Source: Manduca sexta
Taxonomy: Eukaryota > Arthropoda > Insecta > Lepidoptera > Sphingidae
Assembly: GCF_014839805.1 (NCBI RefSeq)
Contig: NC_051129.1
Coordinates: 434,001-498,000 of the forward strand
Reading direction: 5' to 3'
DNA: 64,000 nt
Below, one piece after another: positions 25,680-39,263 of the stretch (the first letter of the stretch is position 1; every line of letters begins with the position of its first letter). The position numbers were made by a program, and so were the translations under genes. The notes beneath the pieces were generated by a model that was not told where the DNA came from, ran no database searches, and worked only from the letters and a program-made list of their open reading frames with translations.

Positions 25680-25890
25680 TTGAATACCTGGGTAGGTATC
25701 ACCGCAAGGTCTATTTCTGCCGCCAAGTAGCAGTATGAAATCACTGTTGTGTTCCAGTTTGAACGATATTATAGACAGTGTAAATACTGGACATAATAAG
25801 ACTTAACATCTCATCTCTCAGGATGGCGAGCGCAGTGAAATACCAAATAATACTTCGTAAATCAAGGTATTGGATGGTGTTTCTACCGGT
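25680..25890 (+). mobile_element. LINE 3' tail, family L (partial)
   Basis: GGTAGGTATCACCGCAAGGT, CTATTTCTGCCGCCAAGTAG, ACTGGACATAATAAGACTTA and GATGGTGTTTCTACC, colinear with the 49.4 kb copy. Confidence 0.6.
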
Positions 25891-27121
25891 AAAAAAATGG
25901 ACCCTTAGTAGATTAGGTAGATCTATTGGTAGTCCAACGTAGCCTAAAGAACCCACTAATGATACACCGATAATCAGAGTTATTAAGGAAATGATTCACA
26001 ATGTTATTTGCCAATTAAAGTATTAGACAGATAATATATAAATACCGTTTACTTGGGAGCATGATAATGTAACATTTGGATTTGCTCATGTTATCATTTA
26101 TTCGAAGGATAGAAATTACTTTGACGTCGTAAAACATTCCCAACAGATATCAAAGATAAAGTGCTTTTCCGCAAACAGTGTTCCTAATTCAAATACATTT
26201 TATCTTGTATTGTACCGGCACAATGAACTAAATTAATGGACGCCGGTACTATCTCGTGTTGGTGCTTGCAAGGTTAGGATTATGTTGCTGTGTTTAAGAC
26301 GACTAGGTAAGAGAGAAATTAAATAGTGTGATCTTAAATATAGTATTTAAAATCGAACACCGTCCGTGGCAGTGTACTTGAGACTGTAAGGTCCTTGATG
26401 CTGCTTAGATCGGCGTGGATATTTCGGCAGCAGAGTGGCGTTACAAAAAATACTTTGGGAACCCCTGCTCTAACTATTCGGAGATGTGGTTTTATATGTG
26501 AAACTCGTTCGTTCAGCACTAACACCAACTTTATGAGTACTGCGTACGTTCAGCCAGGACATTGTGATAAGTACCGCGTATGTTCAGAAATCAGTCACAT
26601 TTTGATATAAAGTCTCACCGCATTAAAATCAATATAAAAAGTAATTTTGTTCGTTAACTAGATCTGCTCAGATTCCTTATGAAGTCACCTTGCAAGCAAG
26701 GCAATGTTATCAAGGCTCTACGTTGATAAAAACTTCATAACAATAACCGTTCAGTTTATTTGTCCTGTCTGTCACGTAGTAAATCTATAAGTTATTTTGT
26801 AATGGTTAGTTCGTGATGTTTAAAAAATATAGGAAAATGTGCCTTGGTTATGGAAAATTACTTCTATTACATATCTTTTAAATATAGTATCATTGCATGA
26901 AGGGATAGACGACTTGCTCGTCCGTTATAACTCCCATAGTAAAATCGCTCCGATGCATGGCACTATAATGTATCCAACGTTAACGCTCCAATTATAAATA
27001 ATACACAGACTTTTTAAGAAATGGAAATTAGAGCAGGTTAGAAGTAATTTGGTCTTTTTTTTCTTCTTTAATGATTAAACAAATAATTATAATATATTTA
27101 TTATACAACTAATTGTACCTT

Positions 27122-27451
27122 ATGTTCTCACATATAGATGAGGAAGACTGTTTTAACGTGTGCACAAGTTTGCCATCGGAAAACGATAGAAAAAGAAACT
27201 GGTTTAATGAATTAATCCCATCAAACCAAATTTCATTCAATAACTTTGAACGTAAATTAAGAGTACCCTTTGTAATATATTCTGACTTTGAAGCATTCTT
27301 AAATCTAATAGAGGGCTGTTTTAATAACCCAAATCAATCATCAACTGCTAATGTTCAAAAACACGAAATGTGTAGTTTTGATTATTATGTCAAATGTTCT
27401 TATAATGACAATTTTTCAGTATCGCTCCTCCCCCCCCCCCTGGTTATTTGA
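27122..27451 (+). pseudogene. Polinton/Maverick-type protein-primed DNA polymerase B fragment
   Basis: About 110 codons open with CFNVCTSLPSEND, followed by LRVPFVIYSDFEAFL and then EMCSFDYYVKCSYNDNFS. The YSDFEAF segment matches the Exo I (DxE) motif of family B polymerases, and the VPFVIY-DFE...CSF-YYVKCSY pattern is characteristic of Polinton/Maverick and related pPolB proteins (family knowledge). The frame breaks just after a run of 12 C, and the rest of the polymerase and all partner genes are absent; the next 50 bp lead into another repeat. A dead relic of a virus-like DNA transposon. Confidence 0.6.
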
Positions 27452-27510
27452 TCTTCAAGGTGTGTCACTTACCAAAACGCTATAAATGAATCAACTAGGC
27501 GTCAATATAA

Positions 27511-27632
27511 TTCAAACAGACCGGCATCATTATATCGACCTGCGAGGGAGAAACATCTCTCGAACGTCAATCGAAACACTATCTGAACACTACTCCACTT
27601 ACCATCAGGTGCAGTGAGTTCACTTTGCCAGG
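27511..27632 (-). mobile_element. Family D repeat (partial)
   Basis: AACAGACCGGCATCATTATA, TCGACCTGCGAGGGAG and ACTCCACTTACCATCAGGTG. It begins about 60 bp after the Polinton fragment. Confidence 0.5.
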
Positions 27633-27639
27633 CGAATAA

Positions 27640-30600
27640 ATAAAATTCATTGTATTTTAATGATAACAAAAACCTGAAACTTAACATCAAGAATACACGT
27701 AAACATCTTTAAAGTACCGCATAACGTATGTATCGTGCGTGCGCGGGCGCAGGAAGCGATTGCTTTCCGCAACTGCTTCCGGTCTGGGTCCGATCATTAT
27801 TCCACTAGTTTACGAAGTTTAACCAAGAATTTACGTGATGTTAAGTTCTGTAAGAAACTGTGTTATAATGTTCAAACAAATTTGCCCGTTAAGGTGTTAA
27901 ACTCAGTACTAATTGACCCTAATATCAAAAACTTTATCATAAATGTAATCATTATCTATATTAACAAACCACTAGATACTGTTTTGTTAGGTACATCAAA
28001 TAATTTAGAGGACAAACACTGATTAGACTAATCATTGTTTATTTTTTATCAGTAATACTCCAAGTAATTACTAAGTACACTCGAATCAACCCACGCGGTC
28101 CCTACTAAGTATCTACATTTTACATTTCATCTCATACCAAGAGATCATAACCGAAATCCAAAATTGCCCTCCACGTGGCAAAGGGCAACGCTCAAAGGGC
28201 AGACCCTCGAGATTAAAAAAGCAATTGTATACGAAATTAATATGCGAGTCGAGATATGTTGCGATAAAAATTGGACGCTCAAAGGGAGGTTCGGATCCTT
28301 TACACGCGATTAGCGAGTAAGAAATATATGTATAACAAGTTAAATATACCACAGTATAATTATATCAATTTATCACAATAAACGATCATTGCCATATGTG
28401 ATCAGTGCCAAAGAATTCGAAACCCTAGAGTATTTATAATAAGTCTCAAGAAACCCAGAAACCAATTTGAAAAAAGTATCGATAACTTTAAATAACAAAG
28501 TATGAAATTACTATGAGTTACACTTGTCATTCAGAAACGTCGTGTTAATCTCATCATGGATCGTAATTATAGTGTCTATGACAACCTACAAATCGGAATA
28601 CAATATTTTTACATAAAGAAATATTCAATCATTTTAAGATTGATTTATTAAATGAAACCATATATCTGTTTTTATATAAAATCATCCATAAATAACATAT
28701 ATTTATCTTGATTTAGTTTTCTGTTTCTTTTTTTACATTTTATAAATAAGTGTAATAGTAGTTGACCTTAGTGCGTGTACAATTAAAAATACTTTTTGTT
28801 AATATTTATTTTGTTGGAATGTACACATTTTTATTTTACATCTATAGTTAGAATAACTTATAGTAAAGTGTTGTGTTCGGGACAAGTATATGGTTTAATT
28901 TATTACCACAATGTCGAATTTACCGTGTATATTTATTGCATGCAATCATTCTTGCTTTTAAAATTATAACATACAAACATAAAACCTCTCTCAAAGGAGC
29001 CATACCTCAGAACTAAGAGCCTACGTTTCCCGACCCTTTAAATTATTTTCTCGATTACTTACAATCAATATCGTATACCGATTAATCGTCGGCCATAAGA
29101 TCCGCTATAATTCGCCGGAAGCGGATATTGTAACAAAATCGCTACATCCTTTGATGGTTGCGTAAATATTAAATTGTACGTGAGCCGCCGGCGCCAGTTG
29201 TGGAGAAAAAGCTATTTTGTGGTAAGTAAATGATAAAGTTGTTTTCCAGAACATGCGCGAAAGTGTGCCGTGATGCGTCAATATTATTTTTTGCATCTGT
29301 TACAAAAACATATATCTAGTTCTATCTAACCTGTCGCTAAACAAACAACGTGAAAGTAATTTTGAGTTTCTGTCTGAAAATAGCCAGTGTTATTGTCTTT
29401 TACCACCAACTTACGGTATTTCATCAGTAATAAACCAAATACTACAACAGCCTCATAAAACTCATACCCAATACAAATAATATATGTATAGTAACCACAC
29501 ATTAATACACGGAAGTAATTTCTAGAATAACCTAAAACCAGTTAAGAATAAAATATAACTAGTGAACTCAATGTATGAGTTTTGCCTTTCTTTCACAAGC
29601 ATGCAGTGAGTAATACCAGTTAGGAAACCAGTTTCCTCCACTTTTTATTTGCCGTACAAAGGCAATATTGACGTCTGGTTTGATAAGTAGCCGTGTTACA
29701 TACTGCTGAGCGAATTTCGTATTTATGCGGTTTCAAATTCCTAATTTTTCGGTAAAGTGCGTATCGTTGAAAAAATTGTTATTTCTGACATCTTTTCCCC
29801 GTTTGCTAAATACTATTGCAGATTAAGGTTTACTTTTTTTTTGTATCTAAAAAGGCGAACACACGGTATGCGTGGGCGCAGTCTCTTCTTTTTATATTTG
29901 TATTTAATTTGGCCTAGCTATAGAACGAGAATTTCCCGCACCTCAACAAAGATGCGCAATATTTCTGGTTTGGGGCGTGGTTATAAAACTCTTAGAAAAC
30001 AAAATCTGGGCAGTGATTTTCTTTAAAGCCAAGCCATTTTTTTTATAATCACTGTGTAAAACCACATATCTCCTGGCCTCGATGATGAACAATTGCGGAC
30101 ACGGAAGCCCGCATAAGTTCTGTACAGATGACACTGTGATGTCACTATGAGGAAAATAACTGAATGCATTATTAGACGTAATTGTACGTTAAGTTGCGCG
30201 CATCATACGAAGGGGTAAGCAGGTGTTTACCTTTCCTGGTGTATCAGGATGTAATCATTATTAAATAGGTAATAATATAATAATGTTATGATACTTAGAA
30301 ATTTTATATCGTTACTATGCACGAGAATACGTTACCAAACATTTAGAACACGGTAATTAATTTTTTACCTTCACTATTTCGGATGAAATAAAATAAATCA
30401 AAGTCCAAATAGGTATGTAAAATATTTACATAATATTTAATCAAAACGGTCTTCCACGAATTATGTAAAAAAATAAAAATAACCATTATTTATTTGTGTA
30501 ATAAAAAACAAGACACCATATAATTATTCGATCCGTATTCCTGATTTAATTTCTGCAAATTAGCAAGATCAATAGCCTTTAGTAGGTGCAGTTTTATGGC

Positions 30601-30794
30601 CCAGTCTGGACCGACTAGTCTACGAACGTGTTCTAGGAATGACCGCCCACGTTAGGAATTTCCAACATACACGTGGAATTTTTGAATTTATTATTATCTG
30701 TAATGCGCAGATATATGTATTCCGATTGCACAATATTGAGATAATGGAAAATATTTTCATAAGCAAGTATTGTGGCCGTTGGGTGAGTCGATAG
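27640..30794. other. No gene recognised
   Basis: AT-rich DNA. GTGGTAAGT near 29220 is a good isolated plus-strand donor but no acceptor partner or coding exon was convincing. Confidence 0.45.
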
Positions 30795-31050
30795 TCGAAG
30801 TTGTGACGTAGGCGTATTGCGTGCGCAGTGCAACTGCTTTGAGTACTGGGTTCGAATCCTAGAGGTAAAATATTTGTTTTTTTTTCACACTATGCCAGGA
30901 GTTTTGAATTTGTGCCCGATATGGCTTTAGGGTCGCCCTCTGTCACATCATAGGACAAAACACAGTTTGTGTCCAGTTAATGCCTTGGTTGCACTCCGTC
31001 CAACCCCTTCGTGAGCTTAGGGCACAATTTGTATTTTTTTGTTTAATAGC
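30795..31050 (+). mobile_element. tRNA-derived SINE, family S2
   Basis: Same plan as 24.9 kb: B-box GGGTTCGAATCC, GTGCCCGATATGGCTTTAGG, CTGTCACATCATAGGACAAA and the TTGGTTGCACTCCG end. Confidence 0.7.
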
Positions 31051-31663
31051 CCTTCAAACAAGACATATTTTCCCGCTGACATTAAATTTACACCTTTGCT
31101 TACTCCAGATAGGAATGAAGGCGAAACCCTGTCAGTAAGTGAAATACATTTACATATTTGCTAGCGGGTTGTACTAAATAATTACTGTATATTAAATCGC
31201 TTCGTTATGATCAAGTAACAGAGTTTCGTCAACTTGCGCACAAGACCGACGATTTTATTCTTATAACCTTATGATCTATTTTTGTATGCACTATCAGTTA
31301 CCGGTAGATATTTATACTAATTAATAAACTTAATGTACCATTTAATCAAGCTAATTTCATTTCATTTCTAATAGAAAATACTTTGAAAGCAACAGAGTCA
31401 CCACAGCAACCCATTTTGAACGAAATGCCCAAGTTAAATGAAATGCAGCCAAGAGATTAACATAAATCTCAGTAAACTAACACGTAATAGTAATGACAAC
31501 TGTAGTTCGCAACTAGCAACTAAACATCAAATATTGTAGTTGCATTGTTAACATACCAAGTTTTGTGCTAACATTGCATCTTAGAATGCTTAATACGAAC
31601 TAATCTTCTAAATATGAGGACACAGAAAGGACTTTATGTCGAAGCCCATAGTGTTGCTATTGG

Positions 31664-31800
31664 ATTCTTATGTTTACGCCAATGTTAGACATCGAATTGA
31701 AGCTCGTTTTTGGTTTTTATTGATTTTTTTTATATAATTTTCTCCCGACGTTTTGAAGACTTTGCAGCCTTCATGGTCGCAGGGGAGACTGCGGTGTAGG
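31664..31800 (+). mobile_element. Copy of the foldback element (left half and core)
   Basis: Starts with the inverted module (TTATGTTTACGCCAATGTTA), then the CGACGTTTTGAAGACTTTGC core. The right arm is missing. Confidence 0.6.
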
Positions 31801-32700
31801 TGGTCCAATAATGTGTTCCTATTGATTATTGGTCGTGTGCCCTCGACAACTAGCGAGTTGTTAGCTCGTCTTCTTCAGTTATACGAAAAATGGGCAGTAA
31901 GGGCAAATTTCTTCTCCGCCGCAGCCAAAACGTTTTTAAGAGACTTCATAATTTTCAAGACATTTTGACCTTAGCTACGAACAGATTTAAATACTTGACT
32001 CGTATAAAATGTAATGCAGTAGTCGCATTTAGATTCACTTTTGACTACAATACACTATACAGTATACTACAGTACACTTTTGTCAACAACTCACCTGATA
32101 ATTTTAACTTCACAAGAACTTGCTTGATGTTAATTACTACAGAGTCGAGCAAAGCTAGTATAGCATGTAAATAGCGATGAGTGATCGGCAAAGGATGACG
32201 TCACGGATAATTAGTAATTCGTCCTCCACAGTGACAAAAACATGCACTTACACCAGATGTTACTGGAACCTGAACAAATAGACATTTCTGTTTGTACCTA
32301 ATGAGACTTGTTGCTATTTTAACATAATATTACATAAGTATTTTTTCTCGCAACACAGGTTTTGCATCAAATTCAGTTCCAGTAAAAAATATCTGCAGCT
32401 ATGTCCTAAATCAGCCTTAGAAAAACAATTTTTCATGAACTACCTGTGGGAACTCATACATTGAAAATAGTATAAAAATCCACAGAAACTTTTCACGCCT
32501 GATAATCAAACCTAGGACCGTTTAGAATTCAAACACAGGATCATGCAATTGGATAGAACTACTTAAAGACACTACTTAAAAATTCTATGACGAACTCAAT
32601 AACCTCCCGTTGAAGTCAGTTACAAATACAAACATGCATTCATTTAAGAGGTTTAAACTCAAAGCTGAATGACACTGAATTAATATTTATGTACACTCAC

Positions 32701-32841
32701 GCACAGCCCATTTGGAGGCAAACAGCGAGCTAGCTCAGCTATTGTGGGATCGGCTCTCGGCGGGCCTGGGGGCGCGAGATAAGTAGCATCTTCCATCTCG
32801 TTATGATTTAACTGCGCTGCTGCGAAATGTTTAGTCTGCAT
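32701..32841 (-). CDS. Candidate 47-codon exon of an unidentified minus-strand gene
   Basis: On the minus strand an ATG at 32841 opens exactly 47 codons, ending CLPPNGLC, directly followed by a GTGAGT donor (32700-32695), phase 0. The peptide starts MQTKHFAAAQ and includes EMEDATYLAPPGPPRADP, so composition and codon choice look protein-coding, unlike the AT-rich flanks. A second in-frame Met (codon 16) is an alternative start. The sequence just before ACT (ATGCAG) could also be a weak splice acceptor, which would make this an internal exon. I do not recognise the protein. It lies on the same strand as the signal-peptide exon 17.5 kb upstream, so the two could belong to one gene, but phases do not join directly. 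Confidence 0.5.
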
Positions 32842-35800
32842 GTTTGTTTCATTATTTCAAATGTTTTTTGGCGGATGACGGATTGTCTTAGAAATAGATG
32901 ATTATAGAGTTAATACGCTCTCATAATGTTGCGTGTAATAAATCTTTTAAATAAATTTAATCAGTTTTGTTTTATTCAGTTTTCATTCTTACTTTTTTTA
33001 CTTTTCATTCTTATTTTTGGAGTAACATAATGTAATGTGTTATTTTCAAGAACAAATATATGTGGTTTCATTTAATAACGCAATGTCAAAATGACCCTGT
33101 ATACTTAAATAATTTACCAAGCAATGCCATCAATTGGTTTTAACGCAAAAAGAAACAAGACGGTGCCTATGTCTAAGTGCCGTAGAATTGCCGTATCTCG
33201 TTCACATTTCATTACCTGTAAAGTAACGGTAGGGCACTTTAAATAATTCTTATTCTTAAGAAAGTGTTTCTTTTTTTTTTTAAATCACAACCAATTGTAC
33301 CAACTTTGCCTATATTGTTTTTATATTCATATACTAGTTTTGAAGTAAAAAATAGGAATAAAATAAATAAAGCATTAAAATTCCATTTCATTCACATTGA
33401 TCATTATTTTTTTACTTATTAATTTAACGTGAATACAATCCTTCAAGATAATCTCCAGACAGAGAGCGAGGGAATTAAACAAAAACAACGAAAACAATCA
33501 GTTGTTTTGCTATAATTATTGTAAATCCGAGAATTCTCACGAAAGGAGCGGATTTTGAAACAATAGTGTTGCATCATTTTCTGAAATTCATCACGCTGTA
33601 ATCTAAAAAGGGATAGCATCAAAGATACAAATAATGGAGACAAAAGCGCAAGGAACATTTAATTAAAAAGTTGTTGGATTTATGAAGCCGAAAACTGTTT
33701 CTACTCTTGTGTAATCATCATTAATAAAGAAATAATTGGAATTCGTAATAAACGAAGAACTAATCAATTAAAGATGTTAATAATTTTGTCCATAAAAAAA
33801 ATATTTGCTAACAAGTTCCCTGGACAGTGTCATAAAATCCAGTTTGCACAGAGTACAGACCGTAGACGTCTCGTGGCGCCATTAGTATAGGCCGATAGTA
33901 TACATGCAATGAGTTTATATTAACGCCATCGTTCCTATATCATCGAGGTAAGTAGAGATCGCGCATACCTGCCTCCAAATGTCTCACGACCCTTGCTACA
34001 ACCCAAACATTTTTCGCTTCTCGCTTGCTACAAAACTCACCAATAAATTGTAGTCTCATTACCAGAATATTCATTAAAATTACTGTTCCACCACCAGAGT
34101 AACATCAACAGAGGCTTCAAGACATTTCTTACCTAATAAATAGGATTAAACATTAAAACACTTCGGCCGATATATCTATAATCCCAAGGCTAATTTCATT
34201 TCATTTAACCTTTACGCACTGTCACTTTCATACACATTACGGAAGAAATTAACGAAATTCAGCAATAATATGATTGAATCATCGAAACTTCATCACCTAA
34301 TTACAAAGTAAACAATAATTCGCTTCGGCAGCGTTTACCGAGCATCGAACTGGGTCACCATATGTGCATTTCGTTCGCATTAATTGCATTTTGTAATATT
34401 GATCTTGACATTTTTAATACATCAATTTGTATTAAAGATTTTCTAAAGTTGTAGATTTTTTTTTCTCGAACTGTCAAAATTTTGATTATGTTAAAATCGA
34501 TTATTAATCGGTAGGACTTAACAATCATGACCTACAAGACTGTCGCCCCTAGCTTCAAGATAGTATTCTGACCTGATGTGCGTCGTTTAAATATAATGTC
34601 AACAAGTTACGTCGCTCACCATTTGCCAGAATTGTGCTACCTCGCTTGACTGGATATTCTCGGAATGACGATGTTGATTAACCTTAAGCAGAGTTTTGAT
34701 TAGCAGGAAAACTTATAGAATTCTATTATTGGAAGAATTTATACAGTGTACTGATTACTGCAATGTTTGTATCATTGCGGCAGCCTCATTTGTGTAGAAT
34801 TATTGAAATATTGTCGGTAATGTAAACGCATTTGGAAGTTCTTGGTGCAAATATATTGCAAATACTTGCTAGTATAGACATAGCATTACATTATGGTCCA
34901 TCAATTAAACTAAGTCATTGGATAGAAAAACATATTTCCAATAATACAAGTCTAGAAACGTAGTTATTAGATCCGGGTTTACGCATGATTTCACACTGCA
35001 CATAAATTCATGGAACTTTACTATTATCATTCGTGACAGGATTTCACAAAGGTCTTGCGTATGCGAGTTTATTCTTAAAACCAAGAAGAAATTGTGGGCA
35101 TATTGTGGATTTAATCCTAGCCCCCAGGATAAACCTTATAAGTTGCCTGTGAAATAAACATAACAAATGTAAAAACTTTTAAATTAAATGCAATAAAGTC
35201 TACCCTACATAATATAGTAGCAGATTTTGTAATCTGAATTTACTAAAATAATTCTAAAAACTATTTCATTAATAGAAAACACGCTCTCTGTGAGGCTTTG
35301 TTTTTTTTAACTGTTATGCCTGTAAAAACTTTCAAATACATAGAGTCGCAAAACGAAAGTTCCTTTATCTTTAAGTTCATGTAGTTCACCTAATCGCCAT
35401 CCCTAAGAATGATACTCTTGCCCACTAGTGGGACAGTTTAAGGGTTGATATAACGCATCCTCAATGCGGCTATCCAATGTCAGAGTCCGCAAGGCCGGTG
35501 AGCGTGTCCAGTGTAGGTTGATCTGGCTGCATTAATTTATCCGTGCCAGTCGGTGCCAGGCGCGCGCGCAGTTTCTAGGGCTGTCGGTTACCTATTTTGA
35601 ATATTTTGTGCCAGTAATTTGCATTTAGAGATGTAAGAGATAATAAAATGGATGTTTTGAAGATTTCTGTTTCGTTACATTTGGAAATGTAGTTATATAA
35701 GTATTTATCTGATTATAATTTATTAAAAAAAAATCTCTAAATATCTCTGTAGAGGTATGAGGAGATATCATTTAAAAATATCACTTTTTATAATGAAATA

Positions 35801-36594
35801 ACATATTCTCGAAATATTAGCAATAGAATTTAATATAATTATGTAAAAAAACGTCTAAATTAACAAACGTAGATTAGAAAAAAATAATAATAATAAAGAT
35901 AAAATATTTTTTTAACCTAAAGAAAGATTCTACGCAACCGTTGATAAATTGGAATCCAAAGCTCGTAGAGACGGTAGATAATACCAAACATCTTAGTAAT
36001 ACTCTTCGCAGTGTATTGGTATGCGTGAGCGTATTACTTGAATATGGATGCATTATTTTAAACTGACTCATTGTTTGCCAAATAAGGATGCACGAAAATG
36101 TTTTATACTCTGACTTTATATTCATGGACCACACGAGTGTGAGATATTATGTTAATGTACTGTAAAACATAACACTGGCATAAAATTTTCTTTGTACTCT
36201 TAAAATGATGTCATCTGTAAAAGTTTCCTTGTTGTCTGTTGGCTTTCACGTTAGTCACTTCAAGAAAGAAATGACATCAAGATGAACAAAGAAAATATTA
36301 CAAACTTTATACCTTACGGACATTACAAAATCGTACGATAAATTATTATAAACGTAATCTGCTACAGTTTAATAAAAATATAAAAAAGAAAAAACTACCA
36401 TTATAAATAAAAAATAGACAAACTTCAAACTGCGACCCCTAATTCCATTGAACAGAAAATCAACACGTGACGTCACAGAGGCGAAGCCAGCCGACGTTTT
36501 CCGAGCAGCCCTGCACTATTATTTCGTATGTGTACGGTACATACATACTGACCGACACCGTTACAATGCTTTGACATCGATCCATAGCATGCTC
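32842..36594. other. No gene recognised
   Basis: AT-rich DNA with one S1 tail fragment. A CGCGCGCGC patch at about 35.56 kb is too short to interpret. Confidence 0.45.
35411..35452 (+). mobile_element. S1 SINE tail fragment
   Basis: CTTGCCCACTAGTGGGACAG then GGGTTGATAT matches the S1 tail. Confidence 0.35.
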
Positions 36595-36690
36595 GGAATT
36601 ATTTTATTGTTACTTGTATCGCTTGCCGGTCTATCGTATTGCAGCCGTGTTAGGTTCGATTCCAGGGAAAAGTTTTATAGGATAAATAAA
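36595..36690 (+). mobile_element. S2-like SINE head fragment
   Basis: GTATTGCAGCCGTGTTAGGT followed by a TTCGATTCC B-box, similar to the head of the 44.9 kb copy. Confidence 0.4.
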
Positions 36691-36901
36691 TACACACGCG
36701 TCTTATAACAATTATATGTATTAGTTCGATGAAACGTTGAATAGTCGAACTTCTATCTACACTATAACTTATACAACTGCCATTTTCATAAGCATGTCAG
36801 TACTTTAGATCCTGCCTGTTTGGATGACAGTGTGTTGTATATAACTGTAGAATTTGCGTAAAGGCATAACATATGCGTCAACGCATACATACATTGTCTT
36901 A

Positions 36902-36988
36902 ATCATATCTTAAAGGCAGTATTGAATAGTGCATCAAGGCTACTACATATATCGCCTGGATCATATCTTAAAGCCAGTATTGAATAGT
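36902..36988 (+). repeat. Tandem duplication, 58-bp period
   Basis: ATCATATCTTAAAGGCAGTA (continuing to TTGAATAGT) at 36902-36930 recurs at 36960-36988 with one mismatch. Confidence 0.75.
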
Positions 36989-37324
36989 CGTACATGGACG
37001 GTAGATGGTTCTGGAGGTCTCTAACCATACGGGTGTTGTCGCAGTCAGATTAGAACAGACTTGTTTACAATACTCATTACTTTTATACAATAAATATAAT
37101 GAACAAAAACCTTGAGCCGACAATTTCAATTACCGTGTCATGATAGGCGTGTTGTATGTATTGGCAGTTGACCAGAACCGGCAGCTCTTGGGTTTTTTCA
37201 TTCCTATAAATGTCTAAACACAGTCATTTGAAAATTAGATTCCTCAGACATAATTACCTATATTGTATTATTTTTTTATATGAATTATGAGTTGCGATAT
37301 ATCTTGATAAATTGATTTATTAGA

Positions 37325-37625
37325 AATGCGAAAGTTTGTGAAAATGTTTGAATGTTTGTTACAAGTAAACGCAGAAACAGCTGAACGGATTTGGATGGAA
37401 TTTGGCACACTGATAGACTATGTCCTTAATTTGCCTATAAATATTTTTTATCCAGGTAATTTACTCCCATAAGGTGTTAAGATTTTTTTAACTGTTTTTT
37501 TTAAAATAGATAATGCTGTCACTGTACAGGTGACGCTATGAATCACTAGTGTCTTAAGGACCTTTGTAAACGAAAAGGCTTTAGGTGTAAGCAAAAACTT
37601 GTTAGATAGTAAAAATAACTTTTAT
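37325..37625 (+). mobile_element. Family H repeat (decayed)
   Basis: ACGCAGAAACAGCTGAACGG, then ATCCAGGTAATTTACTCCCA. Confidence 0.5.
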
Positions 37626-38562
37626 TAAAGGCTTTAAAAAAAACTCCACATCGTAACAAATTGTCGTAGAATACGAAATTAGATTGCATAAAATATTATC
37701 AGAATATCAGAGACTGTCATAGACCATGGAAGATATTGCTCTCGTATGCGACATTCTCTTGATTAGATTATTGGGAAAGCTTATCTATGTCGAATACTAT
37801 TTACCTATACATATAAAATACTGTCTTTCTGACATTTAACAAGCTCTGATTTTGAAGAAATTCTAGCAAGAGTGGAGGAAGCTAGGATACTCAAATGCTG
37901 TTTAAGCTTTGTTATTCATATTTTAGTATGGTTACCATTCATGAACAGTCTTACAATCCACAGACTACTTTCGTCACATAAATAAAATCTTGATACTAAA
38001 ATTATTGTACTCTAAATTGACTTCGACTTCGGGTATCAAACTGTCTCCTAACATTGCATATTTAACATTGTATTAACGTGTAACGGTTGTATGTCCGTGT
38101 ACAATCTCAGTGTTTAGTATGCGCCGACCAGTTGTACACGCGTGGAAAGGGCGCCGCGACACACTTTCATGGTCATTACTGTGAATGATGGCGAATTATA
38201 ACCATTTAGAATGGTTTGTTTGATTCTTTTCACAAGACACGAAGGTAATGGAAAGAAAATTGCATGAAAAATAAGTGTTTTTGAAAGTAATGCATACAAT
38301 AGTTTTAAGCGGGCTAAAACGCACGTTCTTAATAAATGCCCAGGACCTAAAAATAAGATTGAGTTTCGCGCGTAGTTGATAAATAAAACAAAATTTATTT
38401 AGTATTATCTTATATTCAAATTCGATTTCAATTTACATAGTATTAATAGTCTACATCAAAGAAATTCTCTAAGCAAATTTCTCTCCGAGCAAAACAAAAG
38501 GCTGCGCCCTATCTTGCCATCATTACCCAGCCACAACTCCTCGCGTCTTTAAATCTATATTA

Positions 38563-38579
38563 TGCGCATGCGATGCGCA
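38563..38579. promoter_or_regulatory. NRF1/Ewg-type site candidate
   Basis: TGCGCATGCG overlaps ATGCGCA to form a near-perfect GCGCATGCGC-type palindrome, the consensus of NRF1/Erect wing. Confidence 0.25.
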
Positions 38580-39249
38580 AGGAAGCCGTATTTTTGTAGC
38601 ACGGACGTTTTTCACACAATTTTGTTACCAAATCGCGTGCAGACTACAAATATTAATGATATGATTTGCGTCCTGTCGTGAGAATAGTCAGTGAGTGAAG
38701 AGGCAAGCTTTCTCCCTCCCACGGCCACAAAAGACTAAACGTCATTTTGAGCTTACTTTCCAAACCCTGAGAATGTTTGGATGCCGGTCATTGTGTATCT
38801 ATTAGTGTAAAGAAGGTAATTCCCCGTGATTTTGTATATGGTGACTTCTATCTAACCTCGACTTTCTTTATCTGGGTTCAAACCTAACTTTTCTATTAAT
38901 GCAGGCATACTTACTAGTGAGTCACCAGATGTTTGATGATATCTACGGTCCACCAATACTAGAAGATTAAGCTGATTTGCTTACAGGAAAGAAATAACAG
39001 TTAGGGAAGAGACGGCAGTGCGCATATTACTCACTAATGAGTAAGATGAGTTCATCATACTATATACAATATAAAGCTGGGCTTTTCTGAGAGTTTATGG
39101 GTTACTGGTTCGGGGTAACTGGCCCATTCATGCTGCAATCGCAATGATCGCTGTTGCAAGTTTTAATATGTCTTAGAGTATGATAAACACACAGAATCCT
39201 GGTACCATCACGTAAAAATTAAACCCTAGCCCCATGTAAACGAGGTTCC

Positions 39250-39263
39250 GTTTCCATGGCAAC
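39250..39263. promoter_or_regulatory. X-box (RFX site) candidate in a GC-rich islet
   Basis: GTTTCCATGGCAAC fits the palindromic X-box consensus bound by RFX factors (GTHNCC-AT-RRNAAC). It sits at the edge of a CpG-rich patch (39240-39360). X-boxes are typical of ciliary and sensory-neuron gene promoters; no exon was found next to it. Confidence 0.3.

Noticed and set aside
36448..36708. 86-codon ORF with a hydrophobic stretch
   Set aside because: The hydrophobic part overlaps a SINE head (B-box TTCGATTCC), so the apparent membrane segment is repeat-derived.
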